A stretch of DNA of 64,000 bases, from assembly GCF_004343305.1 (NCBI RefSeq), contig NZ_SMAF01000001.1, positions 248,001-312,000 on the forward strand, in the 5' to 3' direction. The notes under the pieces were generated by a model that saw only the letters and a program-made list of their open reading frames with translations, searched no databases and was not told where the DNA came from. This DNA comes from Pseudofulvimonas gallinarii. GTDB taxonomy: Bacteria > Pseudomonadota > Gammaproteobacteria > Xanthomonadales > UBA2363. The stretch's first letter is position 1. Every line of letters starts with the position of its first letter. Of this stretch, positions 36,701 through 47,898 are shown piece by piece. The position numbers and the translations under genes are program-made.

Positions 36701-37200
36701 TGACCGTGGCGGTTGCCGCCGACACCGACCTGCCCGCGACGACTGCAAGCGTGGACATCACGGCACCGGGCTTGTCAGCCTTTGCCGAAGACACGACCAC
36801 GCTGGTCATCTTCCGCAACGGCTTCAACTCGGAGATGGATGATGGCGCGAAGGCCGTGCCCGACTCTGCTCCCGATCTGTCCGGCCCGGCCTTCCACGGT
36901 ATCGGAGACGTGGCCGTCGATCCGGTCACCATGGAAGACGATGGCATCGTGACCCTCTTGCAGGTCGCCGGCCCGGCGAACACCGTCATCCGGATCGACC
37001 AGCTGCAGTACGGCGACGCAACCCTCGTGCGCCTGGCGGCCAGCGACGGGCATTCCGGGCAAGCGAGCAGCTGGCTGCGGATCGAGCCGGACGAACCGGT
37101 TCTTGCAGCGCCGTACACCAGCGGCGGTCAGGTCGGGATGCTGCTGTCTTCGGAGAGCGGGACTGTCGAGCTTGACCTGGGGAACATCGCGCCGCGGTGA
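33781..37200 (+). CDS. Large mosaic exported protein with HYDIN-like, InlB-B-like and Ig-like domains
   Basis: A 1139-residue exported protein with a long n-region and a signal helix (LIVLLLSAWLLVALPARA, about 30-48). Two similar N-terminal beta-rich units span about 50-385. An ASPM/SPD-2/Hydin-like domain follows at about 385-493 (VLDFGDVLVDDGSRRTVTI), then about three divergent InlB-B-like repeats to about 780 (GYHFLQWSDGRDDNPR). A Big-1/invasin-like Ig domain lies at about 780-883, a DUF11-like domain to about 1000, then IFRNGFNSEMDDG. The role is probably a surface or secreted adhesin-like protein; ligand unknown. Confidence 0.75.
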   Translation: MRPIADVHESFHPACAAGVAAHRDTRTRWTLIVLLLSAWLLVALPARAGTPEPFLFESSAPGLAGGGLSLSGTHFHGISFRLTERVRVSEIGGQLSSFQPATIYGAIYALGTPSSPAYVLTDSNLVATALLDMPGGNAPAEISTAMDVELEPGWYAVGFGTGRHGSPTSQSSATMNATGNPKPARTYGPWTMNMASGSMVLQQTSVRIFLRGQPIEPAPVDPTRFLWQTVEPWAWGVTAYYRMDNQNFAAQRFTLNRPTRIDRVGVWGGYMGHGTGFVAIFPLQSANDLPPHPNDPLLEQKALASALITSQSFTEELFADFGGIELPPGHYGMIVGSGRFGADGAIYLVYLEDGVIVPTTLRYEPQFPGWLNLTSVFSMRVTGLMAEIAMDTDVLDFGDVLVDDGSRRTVTITNYREHGPLAIELAYLSGDDAMHFDFGIDIADCASIAVGASCSFSIDYRPQAAGPHVAVMTIISDGIPDPVEVQLSGSGLASAWVTPGAQGNGSIQPDVPQLTAIGDNVAFSLTPAEGHHVADVEGSCGGTLDGLVFNTAGIAADCSVTAVFALNHYLLTYFAGAHGKVDGDTVQSIDHGGSGSAVTAVADEGYHFVQWSDGRSDNPRLDANVVAAITVEAQFAINTYTLAYSADSNGSIDGEPVQTVEHGEDGAPVTAVPGKGYHFLQWSDGRDDNPRVDMAVTSDFAVSAAFAINTYTVTASSSGNGTLSPTGAQTVEHGSDISFQVSPDPGFVAVVGGSCGGELDGNTYVTAPVIGDCTVDASFVAPVSLHIVTGDAQSAVIGMPFDQALRVLVLDIDAEPVSGVEITFMPPASGPSLLPAQATVTTGSDGIAALGVMANMTPGTYAVSASAPAYAAAAGVTFALENRLADAHLSVSVSDGRDHIRHGQVVDYLVEVLNEGPDAVTGLSIAMTLADSLDVSSATWQCLTAVSGCTPSGTGALQDSGLVLGVGEAAGYVVTVAVAADTDLPATTASVDITAPGLSAFAEDTTTLVIFRNGFNSEMDDGAKAVPDSAPDLSGPAFHGIGDVAVDPVTMEDDGIVTLLQVAGPANTVIRIDQLQYGDATLVRLAASDGHSGQASSWLRIEPDEPVLAAPYTSGGQVGMLLSSESGTVELDLGNIAPR

Positions 37201-37217
37201 CTTCGCCAGCATGGCGT

Positions 37218-37240
37218 CCGCGGGACGTAGCGTCCCGCGG
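37218..37240. repeat. Palindromic hairpin containing GGGACGTAGCGTCCC
   Basis: A perfect 10-bp stem (CCGCGGGACG/CGTCCCGCGG) with loop TAG starts 18 nt after the preceding stop. A near-identical core recurs at 54454-54480, suggesting a REP-like element or a 3'-end structure. Confidence 0.5.
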
Positions 37241-37304
37241 GGCCGGCTCCCCTGGCAATCGCAGCGCGGCAATTCGGACACAGCACCCGCCGGTGCGACG
37301 GATT

Positions 37305-37331
37305 GAGCCCCGACACCCGGGGCTCCTTTTT
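37305..37331 (+). terminator. Rho-independent terminator downstream of the mosaic protein gene
   Basis: GAGCCCC and GGGGCTC form a 7-bp stem with a 7-nt loop, followed by C and five T residues. The distance from the stop is about 105 nt. Confidence 0.8.
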
Positions 37332-37717
37332 GCGTGCGCGCGAAAACATCGACGGGTTGATCGCCCGCCTGTCGCCCGAACGGCTTCGCACACGACTGGC
37401 GGTGGGCAGGACTTGGCGCGTTGGCGGCTCCCGCAACCTGGAGCGACGCCGGAGACGGCAAACACGACATGGGAAGCGGGCGATAAAGGCCATACCACGT
37501 CCTGTCGGACTGGCCGGCGTGGAGACTCGCCCCCCGCTGTCCCGGCGACATCCGGGCACTGGGTTCGCATCCCGTCGGCGTAGTGCACCGACATCGTACG
37601 GTGCATGCCCCGGACACCCGTCAGGCTGCCTGGCGTCCCGGCTTATTCCGCTGCGCACCGCGGATGCGAAATCGCGAAGCCTGCAGGGCCGGCGGGGGTG
37701 CGGCGGCTGAAAACGGA
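37332..37717. other. Intergenic region without recognisable gene
   Basis: Nearly 390 bp between two terminators that face each other. No reading frame with a ribosome site or protein-like composition was recognised. Confidence 0.5.
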
Positions 37718-37743
37718 AACGCCCGACCGCAAGGTCGGGCGTT
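37718..37743 (-). terminator. Terminator of tRNA-Ala
   Basis: AACGCCCGACC-(4 nt)-GGTCGGGCGTT, an 11-bp stem beginning 9 nt after the tRNA-Ala CCA, followed on the minus strand by a short T-rich tract. Confidence 0.8.
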
Positions 37744-37751
37744 GGAAATCG

Positions 37752-37827
<76 letters not shown>

Positions 37828-37840
37828 ACACGAAGCGGCA

Positions 37841-37869
37841 ATTCTAGTTGCTGGTCAGGCGGCTGCCAA
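37841..37869 (-). promoter_or_regulatory. Promoter of tRNA-Ala
   Basis: On the minus strand TTGGCA (37869-37864), 17 nt, then TAGAAT (37846-37841). A good sigma-70 promoter just after the repeat array, so tRNA-Ala need not depend on read-through from tRNA-Ser. Confidence 0.65.
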
Positions 37870-37902
37870 GTGGACCGGCCGCAGCGGTCCGCCCATGGAA
37901 TC

Positions 37903-38814
<912 letters not shown>

Positions 38815-38907
38815 ATTGCGTTCGCGATTCTAGCAGGCGGACGGCGGGTGTTTGCGCGCCGTGAGGACGTCGGGTGCATGTCAAATGCAACCGCCGACGC
38901 GGAAACG

Positions 38908-38933
38908 GAAACGGGGCCTTTCGGCCCCGTTTC
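38908..38933 (-). terminator. Terminator after pnp
   Basis: GAAACGGGGCC-(4 nt)-GGCCCCGTTTC forms an 11-bp stem 22 nt downstream of the pnp stop, ending the long translation operon before tRNA-Ser. Confidence 0.85.
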
Positions 38934-38955
38934 CTGTCACGTGCCCGGCCCGGAC

Positions 38956-41061
<2,106 letters not shown>

Positions 41062-41087
41062 GAGCCTGGATCCCTTCGTACTGGCGG

Positions 41088-41357
41088 TTAGCGGCGGAGG
41101 CCGAGCTTGGCGATCAGCGCCTTGTAGCGCTCGTCATCCTTGCGCTTGAGGTAATCAAGCAGGCGGCGGCGCTGGTTGACCAGCTTGAGCAGGCCACGAC
41201 GCGAGTGGTGGTCCTTCTTGTGCTCGGCGAAATGCTGGGTCAGGTATTCGATGCGGGCCGACAGCAGGGCAACCTGCACTTCCGGGGAGCCGGTGTCGTT
41301 GGCGGCACGCTGGTGCTCGCTGATGATGCGGGCGGTATCTTCGACGCTGAGTGTCAT
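41088..41357 (-). CDS. rpsO: 30S ribosomal protein S15 (uS15)
   Basis: An 89-residue protein of exact family length. The signatures [36 protein letters not shown] and [15 protein letters not shown] are present. S15 binds 16S rRNA helix 20-22 and nucleates the 30S platform. The 145-nt gap after truB holds two overlapping hairpins that could form the S15 autoregulatory leader. Confidence 0.98.
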   Translation of the reverse strand: MTLSVEDTARIISEHQRAANDTGSPEVQVALLSARIEYLTQHFAEHKKDHHSRRGLLKLVNQRRRLLDYLKRKDDERYKALIAKLGLRR

Positions 41358-41381
41358 GTGGAAATGTCCTGATGTACGAAG

Positions 41382-41408
41382 CGAACCCCGCGGTTCGAGA
41401 TGAACCGC
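41382..41408 (-). promoter_or_regulatory. rpsO leader with two mutually exclusive hairpins
   Basis: On the minus strand GCGGTTC-ATCTC-GAACCGC (41408-41390) and CGAACC-GCGG-GGTTCG (41397-41382) share the same GAACCGC segment, so both cannot form together. They lie 25-51 nt before the rpsO ATG, where S15 feedback elements are found in other bacteria. Confidence 0.45.
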
Positions 41409-41502
41409 CCCAGGTTTCGCGAATCAATGGTTTGCATGAGGCGAAGGCAGCCGCCATTCTAACGGTAGCGCCAGTGCCGCAACAAGCCTGAAACCGCCGG
41501 CT

Positions 41503-42411
41503 TCAGGTCGGATTGATCACCCGCTGCGGACGCAGGAGGCCATCCGCAGCCTTTCCCAGCAGCGCGACCAGCCGGCCGTCGCCATCGAAGCCGGCCAGCA
41601 CGCCGTCCGGAATATCGTCGATGGCCACGCCCCTGCCCTGCCGGATCGCGAGGACCTGGCCGGCATCGAGCCTGAGCACCGGCCAGCCCGACACCGCGAC
41701 CTCCAGCGGCAACAGGCAGTCGGCGCCGTTTTCGATGTCCTCCAGGCTGACCATGGAACGGCCGCGGAAGGGATCGACCCACAGCCGGCGCAGCCGTGTC
41801 ACGTGCGCTCCACAACCCAGCACCTGGCCGAAGTCGTGCACCAGCGAACGGATGTAGGTACCGCTGCCACACTCGACGGTCAGGTCGACCCGGTCGCCCT
41901 CGTGGCCGTCGATGCGGATGGCATGGATCGCGACCTCGCGTTCCGGCGCCACCACGTCCTGGCCCCGACGCGCCAGCCGGTACAGCGGCTGTCCGCCCTG
42001 TTTGATCGCCGAATACACCGGCGCACGCTGGCGGACGCGCCCGGTGAACGGCCGCAGCACCGCCTCCAGCGCCGCGCGATCGAGGGCCGGCACCGGACGG
42101 TCGGCGGTGACCGCGCCTTCGGAATCGTAGGTGGTTGTGGTCTGGCCGAGCCGGCAACCGACGCTGTAGGCCTTGTCCTTGTGCAGCAGGTGGCCGGCCA
42201 GCTTGGTCGCCTCGCCGAGCAGGATCGGCAGCATGCCGGTGGCCAGCGGATCGAGGGTGCCGGCATGGCCGGCCTTGGCGGCACCGATCAGGCGCTTGAC
42301 CTTCTGGAGTGCGGTGTTGGAACTGAGGCCTTCCGGCTTGTCGAGCAGGACGATCCCGTTCACGGCACCACCGGCCGGCCGCGTGCCGGCCGCATATTGC
42401 TGGACATCCAT
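41503..42411 (-). CDS. truB: tRNA pseudouridine-55 synthase
   Basis: A 302-residue TruB. NGIVLLDKPEGLSSN opens the catalytic domain, and AGHAGTLDPLATGMLPI contains the catalytic aspartate. The C-terminal PUA-like region extends beyond residue 240. The enzyme makes pseudouridine 55 in the T loop of tRNAs. It lies 25 nt after rbfA in the translation operon. Confidence 0.96.
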   Translation of the reverse strand: MDVQQYAAGTRPAGGAVNGIVLLDKPEGLSSNTALQKVKRLIGAAKAGHAGTLDPLATGMLPILLGEATKLAGHLLHKDKAYSVGCRLGQTTTTYDSEGAVTADRPVPALDRAALEAVLRPFTGRVRQRAPVYSAIKQGGQPLYRLARRGQDVVAPEREVAIHAIRIDGHEGDRVDLTVECGSGTYIRSLVHDFGQVLGCGAHVTRLRRLWVDPFRGRSMVSLEDIENGADCLLPLEVAVSGWPVLRLDAGQVLAIRQGRGVAIDDIPDGVLAGFDGDGRLVALLGKAADGLLRPQRVINPT

Positions 42412-42436
42412 GCGCTAAACGGCGGCGCCGAAGCGA

Positions 42437-42862
42437 TCAGGCCGAGGGGCCCGATCCCTCCTGGTCGTCGACCGGCCCACCGTCATCACCGCCTTCGGCC
42501 GGCGCAGGATCGTTGCCCAGCCCGGCTTCGCGCAGCAGTCGCTCGATGCGCTCGCCTTCCTCGACCGAACGGTCGTAGCGGAAGTGCAGCTCAGGCGTGA
42601 TGCGAAGACGCAGCCGTTGCGCGAGCTGGCGACGCATGTCGCGCGCCAGCTCCTTGAGCATGGCCAGCGCCGGCTCGGCGGCGGCGTTGTCCAGAGCGGT
42701 GAAATAAACCGTCGCATGGGCGAAGTCGCGGGTGACTTCGACATCGGACACGCTGATCTCCGGCAGCAGTGCGTCGCGGACCGCCTGGTGGACCAGCAGG
42801 CCGACTTCGCGGCGCAGCTCGGCGCCGACGCGGTCGGTGCGTTTGAAGGAGGAACGTGCCAT
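42437..42862 (-). CDS. rbfA: 30S ribosome-binding factor A
   Basis: A 141-residue KH-like protein. The start RTDRVGAELRREVGLLVHQAV, the core VSDVEVTRDFAHATVYFT and ELHFRYDRSVEEGERIERLL are classical RbfA. It assists late 30S maturation and 16S processing. The acidic extension after residue 115 is common in gammaproteobacteria. It is located between infB and truB as in E. coli. Confidence 0.95.
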   Translation of the reverse strand: MARSSFKRTDRVGAELRREVGLLVHQAVRDALLPEISVSDVEVTRDFAHATVYFTALDNAAAEPALAMLKELARDMRRQLAQRLRLRITPELHFRYDRSVEEGERIERLLREAGLGNDPAPAEGGDDGGPVDDQEGSGPSA

Positions 42863-42920
42863 GGCAGCTACCGTTTGCAGGACGGGCCGACGACGACGCC
42901 GGCCAGCCCGATCAATGGGG

Positions 42921-45560
42921 TCACAGCGTACGCTGGACTTCGACGCGCTCGAAGCACTCGATCTGGTCGCCCGACTTGACGTCGTAGCCCTTCACGCCGA
43001 TGCCGCACTCCATGCCGTTGCGGACTTCCTCGACGACTTCCTTGAAGCGGCGAAGCGATTCCAGCTCGCCCTGGAAGACGACGACGTTGTCGCGCAGGAC
43101 GCGGATCGGCTTGTTCCGCTTGACGATGCCTTCGACGACCATGCAGCCGGCGATCTGGCCGAACTTCGAGGAACGGAAGACCTCGCGAACCTCGGCGATG
43201 CCGATGATGTCCTCGCGGATCTCCGTACCGAGAAGACCGGTAACGGCCTGCTTCACCTGGTCGATCACGTCGTAGATGATCGAGAAGTACAGCACCTGGA
43301 TGCCGGCATCGTTGACGACGCGACGCGCGGTGGCGTCGGCACGGACGTTGAAGCCGATCACCAGTGCCTTCGACGCGGCTGCCAGAGTGGCATCCGATTC
43401 GGTGATGCCGCCGACGCCGGCGCCGATCACGTTGACACGCACCAGTTCGTTGCTCAGGCCGGTCAGCGCATCGCGCAGGGCCTCGACCGAACCCTGCACG
43501 TCCGCCTTGATCAGGATGTTCAGCGTCTGCTGCTCGCTGGTCTGGCCCATGTTGGCCATGATGTCTTCCAGCTTCGCCATCTGCGTCTTGGCCAGGCGCG
43601 CCTCGCGCAGCTTCTGCGCACGCGTATGCGCCACTTCCTTGGCCATGCGCTCGTTGGCGACGACGGTGAAATCGTCACCGGCGTTCGGCGAACCGGACAG
43701 GCCGAGGATCTCGACCGGGATCGACGGGCCCGCTTCCTGCACCGGCCGGCCGGCCTCGTCGAACATGGCGCGGATGCGGCCGTACTCGACGCCGCAGACC
43801 ACGAAATCGCTCTTGTTCAGCGTGCCCTGCTGCACCAGCACGGTGGCGACCGTACCGCGGCCCTTGTCGAGGCGCGATTCGACGACAACGCCGGAGGCCG
43901 TGCCCTTGGCGACCGCCTTGAGCTCCATGACCTCGGCCTGCACCAGGATCGCGTCGAGCAGGTCGTCGATGCCCATGCCGGTCTTCGCCGACACCGGCAC
44001 GAACGCGACGTCGCCACCGAAGTCCTCGGCGATGACTTCGTGCTGGATCAGTTCCTGCTTCACCGCGTCGAGGTTGGACGCCGGCTTGTCCATCTTGTTG
44101 ACCGCGACGATCAGCGGCGTGCCGGCGGCACGGGCGTGCTGCACGGCTTCGATCGTCTGCGGCATGACGCCGTCGTCACCGGCCACCACCAGCACGACGA
44201 TGTCGGTCAGCTTGGCGCCGCGCGCGCGCATCGCCGTGAACGCGGCGTGGCCCGGGGTATCCAGGAACGTGATCACGCCCTTGTCGGTTTCGACGTGGTA
44301 GGCGCCGATGTGCTGTGTGATGCCGCCCGCCTCGCCCGAGGCCACCTTGGTGCGACGGATGTAGTCCAGCAGCGATGTCTTGCCGTGGTCGACGTGGCCC
44401 ATGATGGTCACGACAGGCGGACGCACGGAGGCCTCGCCCTGCAATTCGCTGTGCGCCAGCAGTTCCTGTTCCAGGTCGCGCTCCTCGGCCCGCTTTGCGG
44501 AATGTCCCAGTTCTTCGACGACCAGCACCGCGGTGTCGTGGTCGAGCGTCTGGTTGATGGTGGCCATGACGCCCATCTTCATGAGCGCCTTGATGAGTTC
44601 GCCAGCCTTGATGGCCATCTTCTGGGCCAGGTCGCCGACGACGATGGACTCGCCGATCTCGATCTCGCGCACCACCGGTGCGGTCGGACGCGAGAAACCG
44701 TGGCGGTCGCCACCGCTGCCGCCACGACCGCTGTCGCCGTGGCGCTGCGGCTTGCCGCCGCGACGCTTGCCCGGCGCGGACCGGCGTTCGTTGCTCAGGT
44801 GCAGTTCGCCGCGAATGTATGGCGGTGCCGCCACATCCTCGCTGACCTCGGTTTCGGCCATGCGATGCGATCCACGGCCCGGCTTGTGCCGGCGCGGCTC
44901 CTCACGCGCCTTTTCCGGCGCCTTCGGCGGCAGGTCCTTGCGCGGCGGACGCGCTTCATCGGGCTTTCGCTGCGCATCGGCAGCGGCTTCGGGCGCCTTC
45001 GCGCCAGGCGCGGCGGCGGCCGCGCGCGCCTGTTCGTCAGCCAGGCGCTGCGCTTCGGCCTCGGCGGCGCGGCGCGCTTCCTCCTCGGCCTTGCGACGGG
45101 CTTCCTCTTCGCGGCGCTTGCGATCGGATTCCTCGAGCGCCTTCAGCTCTTCGGCCTGCTGCGCACGCGAGGCTTCCAGCTTGCGCAGGGCCTCCTCACG
45201 CTCGCTGTCCGCCGGATCGGCCTGCTGTTCGTCCAGGGCGGCGCGCTTCACGTAGGTGCGTTTCTGCCGGACTTCGACGGGCACCGTGGTCTTGCCGCGG
45301 CCCTGCGGGCCGGACACGGTCAGTTCCGTCACCGTCTTTCGCCGCAGGGTGATCTTCGCCGGCGTCTTGTCGACTTCGACGGCCGGGGCGGCGCCCTTGC
45401 CGTGCTGCGAGCGCAGGAACTCCAGGAGCTTGCGCTTGTCGGACGGCTTCACCAGCTCGTCCGCATTGGAATAGGACATGCCCGCCGATGCGAGCTGCTC
45501 GATCAGGGTGTCGACCGGAGTACCCACCAGTGCGGCGAGCTGTCGGATTGTTTCGGACAT
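42921..45560 (-). CDS. infB: Translation initiation factor IF-2
   Basis: An 879-residue GTPase. Two N-terminal domains with a long charged, Glu/Arg/Ala-rich segment (about 150-290) precede the G domain: [12 protein letters not shown] (G1), DTPGHAAF (G3) and NKMDKP (G4). The C-terminal domains C1-C2 follow and bind fMet-tRNA. IF-2 brings initiator tRNA to the 30S subunit; tRNA-fMet is encoded at the head of the same gene block. Shorter forms from internal starts are known in enterics but cannot be shown here. Confidence 0.97.
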   Translation of the reverse strand: MSETIRQLAALVGTPVDTLIEQLASAGMSYSNADELVKPSDKRKLLEFLRSQHGKGAAPAVEVDKTPAKITLRRKTVTELTVSGPQGRGKTTVPVEVRQKRTYVKRAALDEQQADPADSEREEALRKLEASRAQQAEELKALEESDRKRREEEARRKAEEEARRAAEAEAQRLADEQARAAAAAPGAKAPEAAADAQRKPDEARPPRKDLPPKAPEKAREEPRRHKPGRGSHRMAETEVSEDVAAPPYIRGELHLSNERRSAPGKRRGGKPQRHGDSGRGGSGGDRHGFSRPTAPVVREIEIGESIVVGDLAQKMAIKAGELIKALMKMGVMATINQTLDHDTAVLVVEELGHSAKRAEERDLEQELLAHSELQGEASVRPPVVTIMGHVDHGKTSLLDYIRRTKVASGEAGGITQHIGAYHVETDKGVITFLDTPGHAAFTAMRARGAKLTDIVVLVVAGDDGVMPQTIEAVQHARAAGTPLIVAVNKMDKPASNLDAVKQELIQHEVIAEDFGGDVAFVPVSAKTGMGIDDLLDAILVQAEVMELKAVAKGTASGVVVESRLDKGRGTVATVLVQQGTLNKSDFVVCGVEYGRIRAMFDEAGRPVQEAGPSIPVEILGLSGSPNAGDDFTVVANERMAKEVAHTRAQKLREARLAKTQMAKLEDIMANMGQTSEQQTLNILIKADVQGSVEALRDALTGLSNELVRVNVIGAGVGGITESDATLAAASKALVIGFNVRADATARRVVNDAGIQVLYFSIIYDVIDQVKQAVTGLLGTEIREDIIGIAEVREVFRSSKFGQIAGCMVVEGIVKRNKPIRVLRDNVVVFQGELESLRRFKEVVEEVRNGMECGIGVKGYDVKSGDQIECFERVEVQRTL

Positions 45561-45613
45561 GCCTTTAGAACTCCTGGGTCAGATATCGGCGCGGCGGCGG
45601 GACAGGAAAAGAT

Positions 45614-47110
45614 TCAATCCTGGGCTTCCTCGAACCAGTGCGCGCGTGCAGCCATGATCAGATTGCCGGCGCGCTCCTCGTCCAGGCCGTCGATGTCGGA
45701 GATCTCGTCGATCGCCGCCTCGGCCAGGTCCTCACGATTGGCAATGCCCCGCGCCGCCAGGGCATAGGCGATGAACTCGTCCATGCCTTCCAGATCGAGC
45801 AGGTCGTCGGCCGGCTTGTGCGCCTCGATCTCCTCTTCCTCGGCGATCATCTGCGTCAGCAGCGAATCACGCGCGCGGGCGCGCAGTTCGTTGACGATGT
45901 CGGCGTCGAATTCGTCGATGGCCAGCAGTTCGGCTTCCGGCACGTAGGCGATTTCCTCGATCGTCGAGAAACCTTCCTGGACCAGGATGCCGGCGATCTC
46001 GCCGTCCACTTCCAGCTTGTCCTGGAACAGCTGGCGGGCCGCTTCCTGCTCGGCTTCGGACTTCTCGCGAACCTGCGCCTCGGTCATCACGTTGAGGTGC
46101 CAGCCGGTCAGGCGGCTGGCCAGGCGCACGTTCTGGCCACCGCGACCGATCGCCTGGGACAGCTTGTCCTCGGCTACCGCGATGTCCATGCTGTTCTTTT
46201 CCTCGTCGACGATGATCGACTGGACTTCCGCCGGCGCCATCGCGTTGATGACGTACTGCGCCGGGTTCTCGCTCCACAGGATGATGTCGACGCGCTCGCC
46301 GTTGAGCTCGTTCGACACCGCCTGCACGCGCGAACCGCGCATGCCGATGCAGGCGCCGATGGGATCGGTGCGGTTGTCGTGGGCGCGCACGGCGATCTTT
46401 GCGCGGTCGCCCGGATCGCGGGCGCAGCCCATGATCTCGACCAGGCCCTGGCCGATTTCCGGCACTTCGATCCGGAACAGCTCGATCATGAATTCGGGCG
46501 CGGTGCGCGAGATGAACAGCTGCGGCCCGCGCGGCTCGGAGCGGACTTCATACAGGTAGCCGCGCACGCGGTCGCCGACGCGCAGGTTCTCGCGCTGGAT
46601 GCCCTTTTCTCGCGGGATGAAACCCTCGGCGTTGGAACCCAGGTCGATGATGATATTGCCGCGCTCGGCACGCTTGACGGTACCGGTAAGCAGTTCGCCC
46701 ACGCGATCCTTGTAGGCTTCGACGACGAGGGCACGCTCGGCTTCGCGCACCTTCTGCAGGATGACCTGCTTGGCGGCCTGCGCGGCGATGCGGCCGAACT
46801 CGGCGTTCTCGACCTGCTCCTCAATGAAGTCCCCGACCTGGGCGTCCGGGTTGATGTCCAGGGCGTCCATGAGGCGCAGCTGGCGGTCCGGCGATTCCAT
46901 GACGACGTCATCGGCGACGACTTCCCAACGCCGGAACGTCTGGTAGTTGCCCGACGCGCGGTCGATGCTCACGCGCATCAGCACGTCTTCCTCGTAGCGC
47001 TTCTTTGCGGCCGAGGCGAGCGCGGCTTCCAGGGCGTCGAAGATCACGGCGCGCTCGACGCCCTTCTCGTTCGCCACGGCTTCGGCGACCAGCAACAGTT
47101 CCTTGCTCAT
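45614..47110 (-). CDS. nusA: Transcription termination/antitermination factor NusA
   Basis: A 498-residue NusA. The N-terminal RNA polymerase-binding domain (KELLLVAEAVANEKGVERA), an S1 domain around 135-200 (LLTGTVKRAERGNIIIDLG), two KH domains (GACIGMRGSRVQAV and IGRGGQNVRLASRL) and two C-terminal acidic repeats are visible. It modulates pausing, termination and antitermination. The start overlaps the rimP stop by 4 nt. Confidence 0.97.
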   Translation of the reverse strand: MSKELLLVAEAVANEKGVERAVIFDALEAALASAAKKRYEEDVLMRVSIDRASGNYQTFRRWEVVADDVVMESPDRQLRLMDALDINPDAQVGDFIEEQVENAEFGRIAAQAAKQVILQKVREAERALVVEAYKDRVGELLTGTVKRAERGNIIIDLGSNAEGFIPREKGIQRENLRVGDRVRGYLYEVRSEPRGPQLFISRTAPEFMIELFRIEVPEIGQGLVEIMGCARDPGDRAKIAVRAHDNRTDPIGACIGMRGSRVQAVSNELNGERVDIILWSENPAQYVINAMAPAEVQSIIVDEEKNSMDIAVAEDKLSQAIGRGGQNVRLASRLTGWHLNVMTEAQVREKSEAEQEAARQLFQDKLEVDGEIAGILVQEGFSTIEEIAYVPEAELLAIDEFDADIVNELRARARDSLLTQMIAEEEEIEAHKPADDLLDLEGMDEFIAYALAARGIANREDLAEAAIDEISDIDGLDEERAGNLIMAARAHWFEEAQD

Positions 47111-47625
47111 TCCGTGTCTCCAGGTGCGCCGGCCTTGCCGTTCGCGCGTCCAGGCTGTGCCAACAGTTTCGCGTAGTCCGGCTTGACCCGGATCTTCGCC
47201 GCTTGTGCAAAATCAAAGGAGAACGGCTGGCCGTCCACGGCCAGCGTGACGCGCTCGCCGTCCACCGATTCCAGGCGCCCCTGGATCCGGCGCCGCCCGT
47301 TGACCGGCGCATGCAGGCTGGCTTCGAGGGTTTCGCCCGCATAGCGCGGAAGCTGCGCCGCCTTGAAGAAGGGACGGTCCAGGCCAGGCGAGGACACCTC
47401 GAGGGTGTAGTGGCCGTTGATCGGATCCTCGACATCGAAGAGCGCACTGACTTCGCGGCTGACCGACTCGCAGTCGTCAACCGTGACTTCGCGCCCGGCG
47501 TGGTCGATGTACAGGCGCACCAGGGAATTGTTCGCGCGCGGCGCATATTCCACGCCCCACAGCTCGAGACCGAGCGCGGAGATCGTGGATTCCACCAGCC
47601 TTGCGATGTCCTGAGCCTTGTCCAT
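47107..47625 (-). CDS. rimP: Ribosome maturation factor RimP
   Basis: A 172-residue protein. The ATG at 47625 follows AGGAAGG, so it is preferred over an ATG 12 nt upstream. The family motifs GLELWGVEYAP, LYIDHAGREVTVDDCESVSRE and LEVSSPGLDRPFF are present. RimP acts in 30S assembly. The 126-nt gap to tRNA-fMet contains two terminator-like hairpins, so read-through from the tRNA promoter may be partial. Confidence 0.95.
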   Translation of the reverse strand: MDKAQDIARLVESTISALGLELWGVEYAPRANNSLVRLYIDHAGREVTVDDCESVSREVSALFDVEDPINGHYTLEVSSPGLDRPFFKAAQLPRYAGETLEASLHAPVNGRRRIQGRLESVDGERVTLAVDGQPFSFDFAQAAKIRVKPDYAKLLAQPGRANGKAGAPGDTE

Positions 47626-47648
47626 GCCTTCCTGCAAAAATCACAAAC

Positions 47649-47671
47649 AAAAAATGGCCGCAAGCGGCCAT
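47649..47671 (-). terminator. Terminator-like hairpin in the rimP leader
   Basis: TGGCCG-CAAG-CGGCCA followed on the minus strand by six T residues, 24 nt before the rimP ATG. It may act as an attenuator of the operon. Confidence 0.7.
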
Positions 47672-47717
47672 CCTGAGCCAGCCGACGACGTTGGAGCATT
47701 CCCGTCGTGCGGCCAAG

Positions 47718-47745
47718 AAAAAAGCCTCGCTGAGGAGGCTTTTTT
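47718..47745 (-). terminator. Terminator downstream of tRNA-fMet
   Basis: AAAAAAGCCTC and GAGGCTTTTTT form a perfect 11-bp stem, 6-nt loop and U-tract 7 nt after the tRNA CCA. It is symmetrical and could also work on the plus strand. Confidence 0.85.
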
Positions 47746-47751
47746 CAAACC

Positions 47752-47828
47752 TGGTAGCGGGGGCAGGATTTGAACCTGCGACCTTCGGGTTATGAGCCCG
47801 ACGAGCTGCCAGACTGCTCCACCCCGCA
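47752..47828 (-). tRNA. metY: Initiator tRNA-Met (fMet, anticodon CAT)
   Basis: A 77-nt tRNA with encoded CCA. The anticodon loop is CTCATAA, with the three G-C pairs GGG/CCC of initiators in the anticodon stem. Positions 1 and 72 (T and T) do not pair, another initiator hallmark. As metY in E. coli, it stands before rimP-nusA-infB. Confidence 0.95.
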
Positions 47829-47841
47829 TCAGCGAGCGCGC

Positions 47842-47870
47842 ATTGTAATCAGTTGCGGGACTTGCCGCAA
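47842..47870 (-). promoter_or_regulatory. Promoter of the tRNA-fMet/rimP operon
   Basis: On the minus strand TTGCGG (47870-47865), 17 nt, then TACAAT (47847-47842), 13 nt before the tRNA 5' end. The -35 lies within a small dyad, CTTGCGGCAAG. Confidence 0.65.
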
Positions 47871-47898
47871 GCCCGATATGGAAGCGATACGACATCGT

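Noticed and set aside
42732-45767. 1011-codon plus-strand frame opposite infB
   Set aside because: His/Asp/Arg-biased shadow of the IF-2 reading frame.
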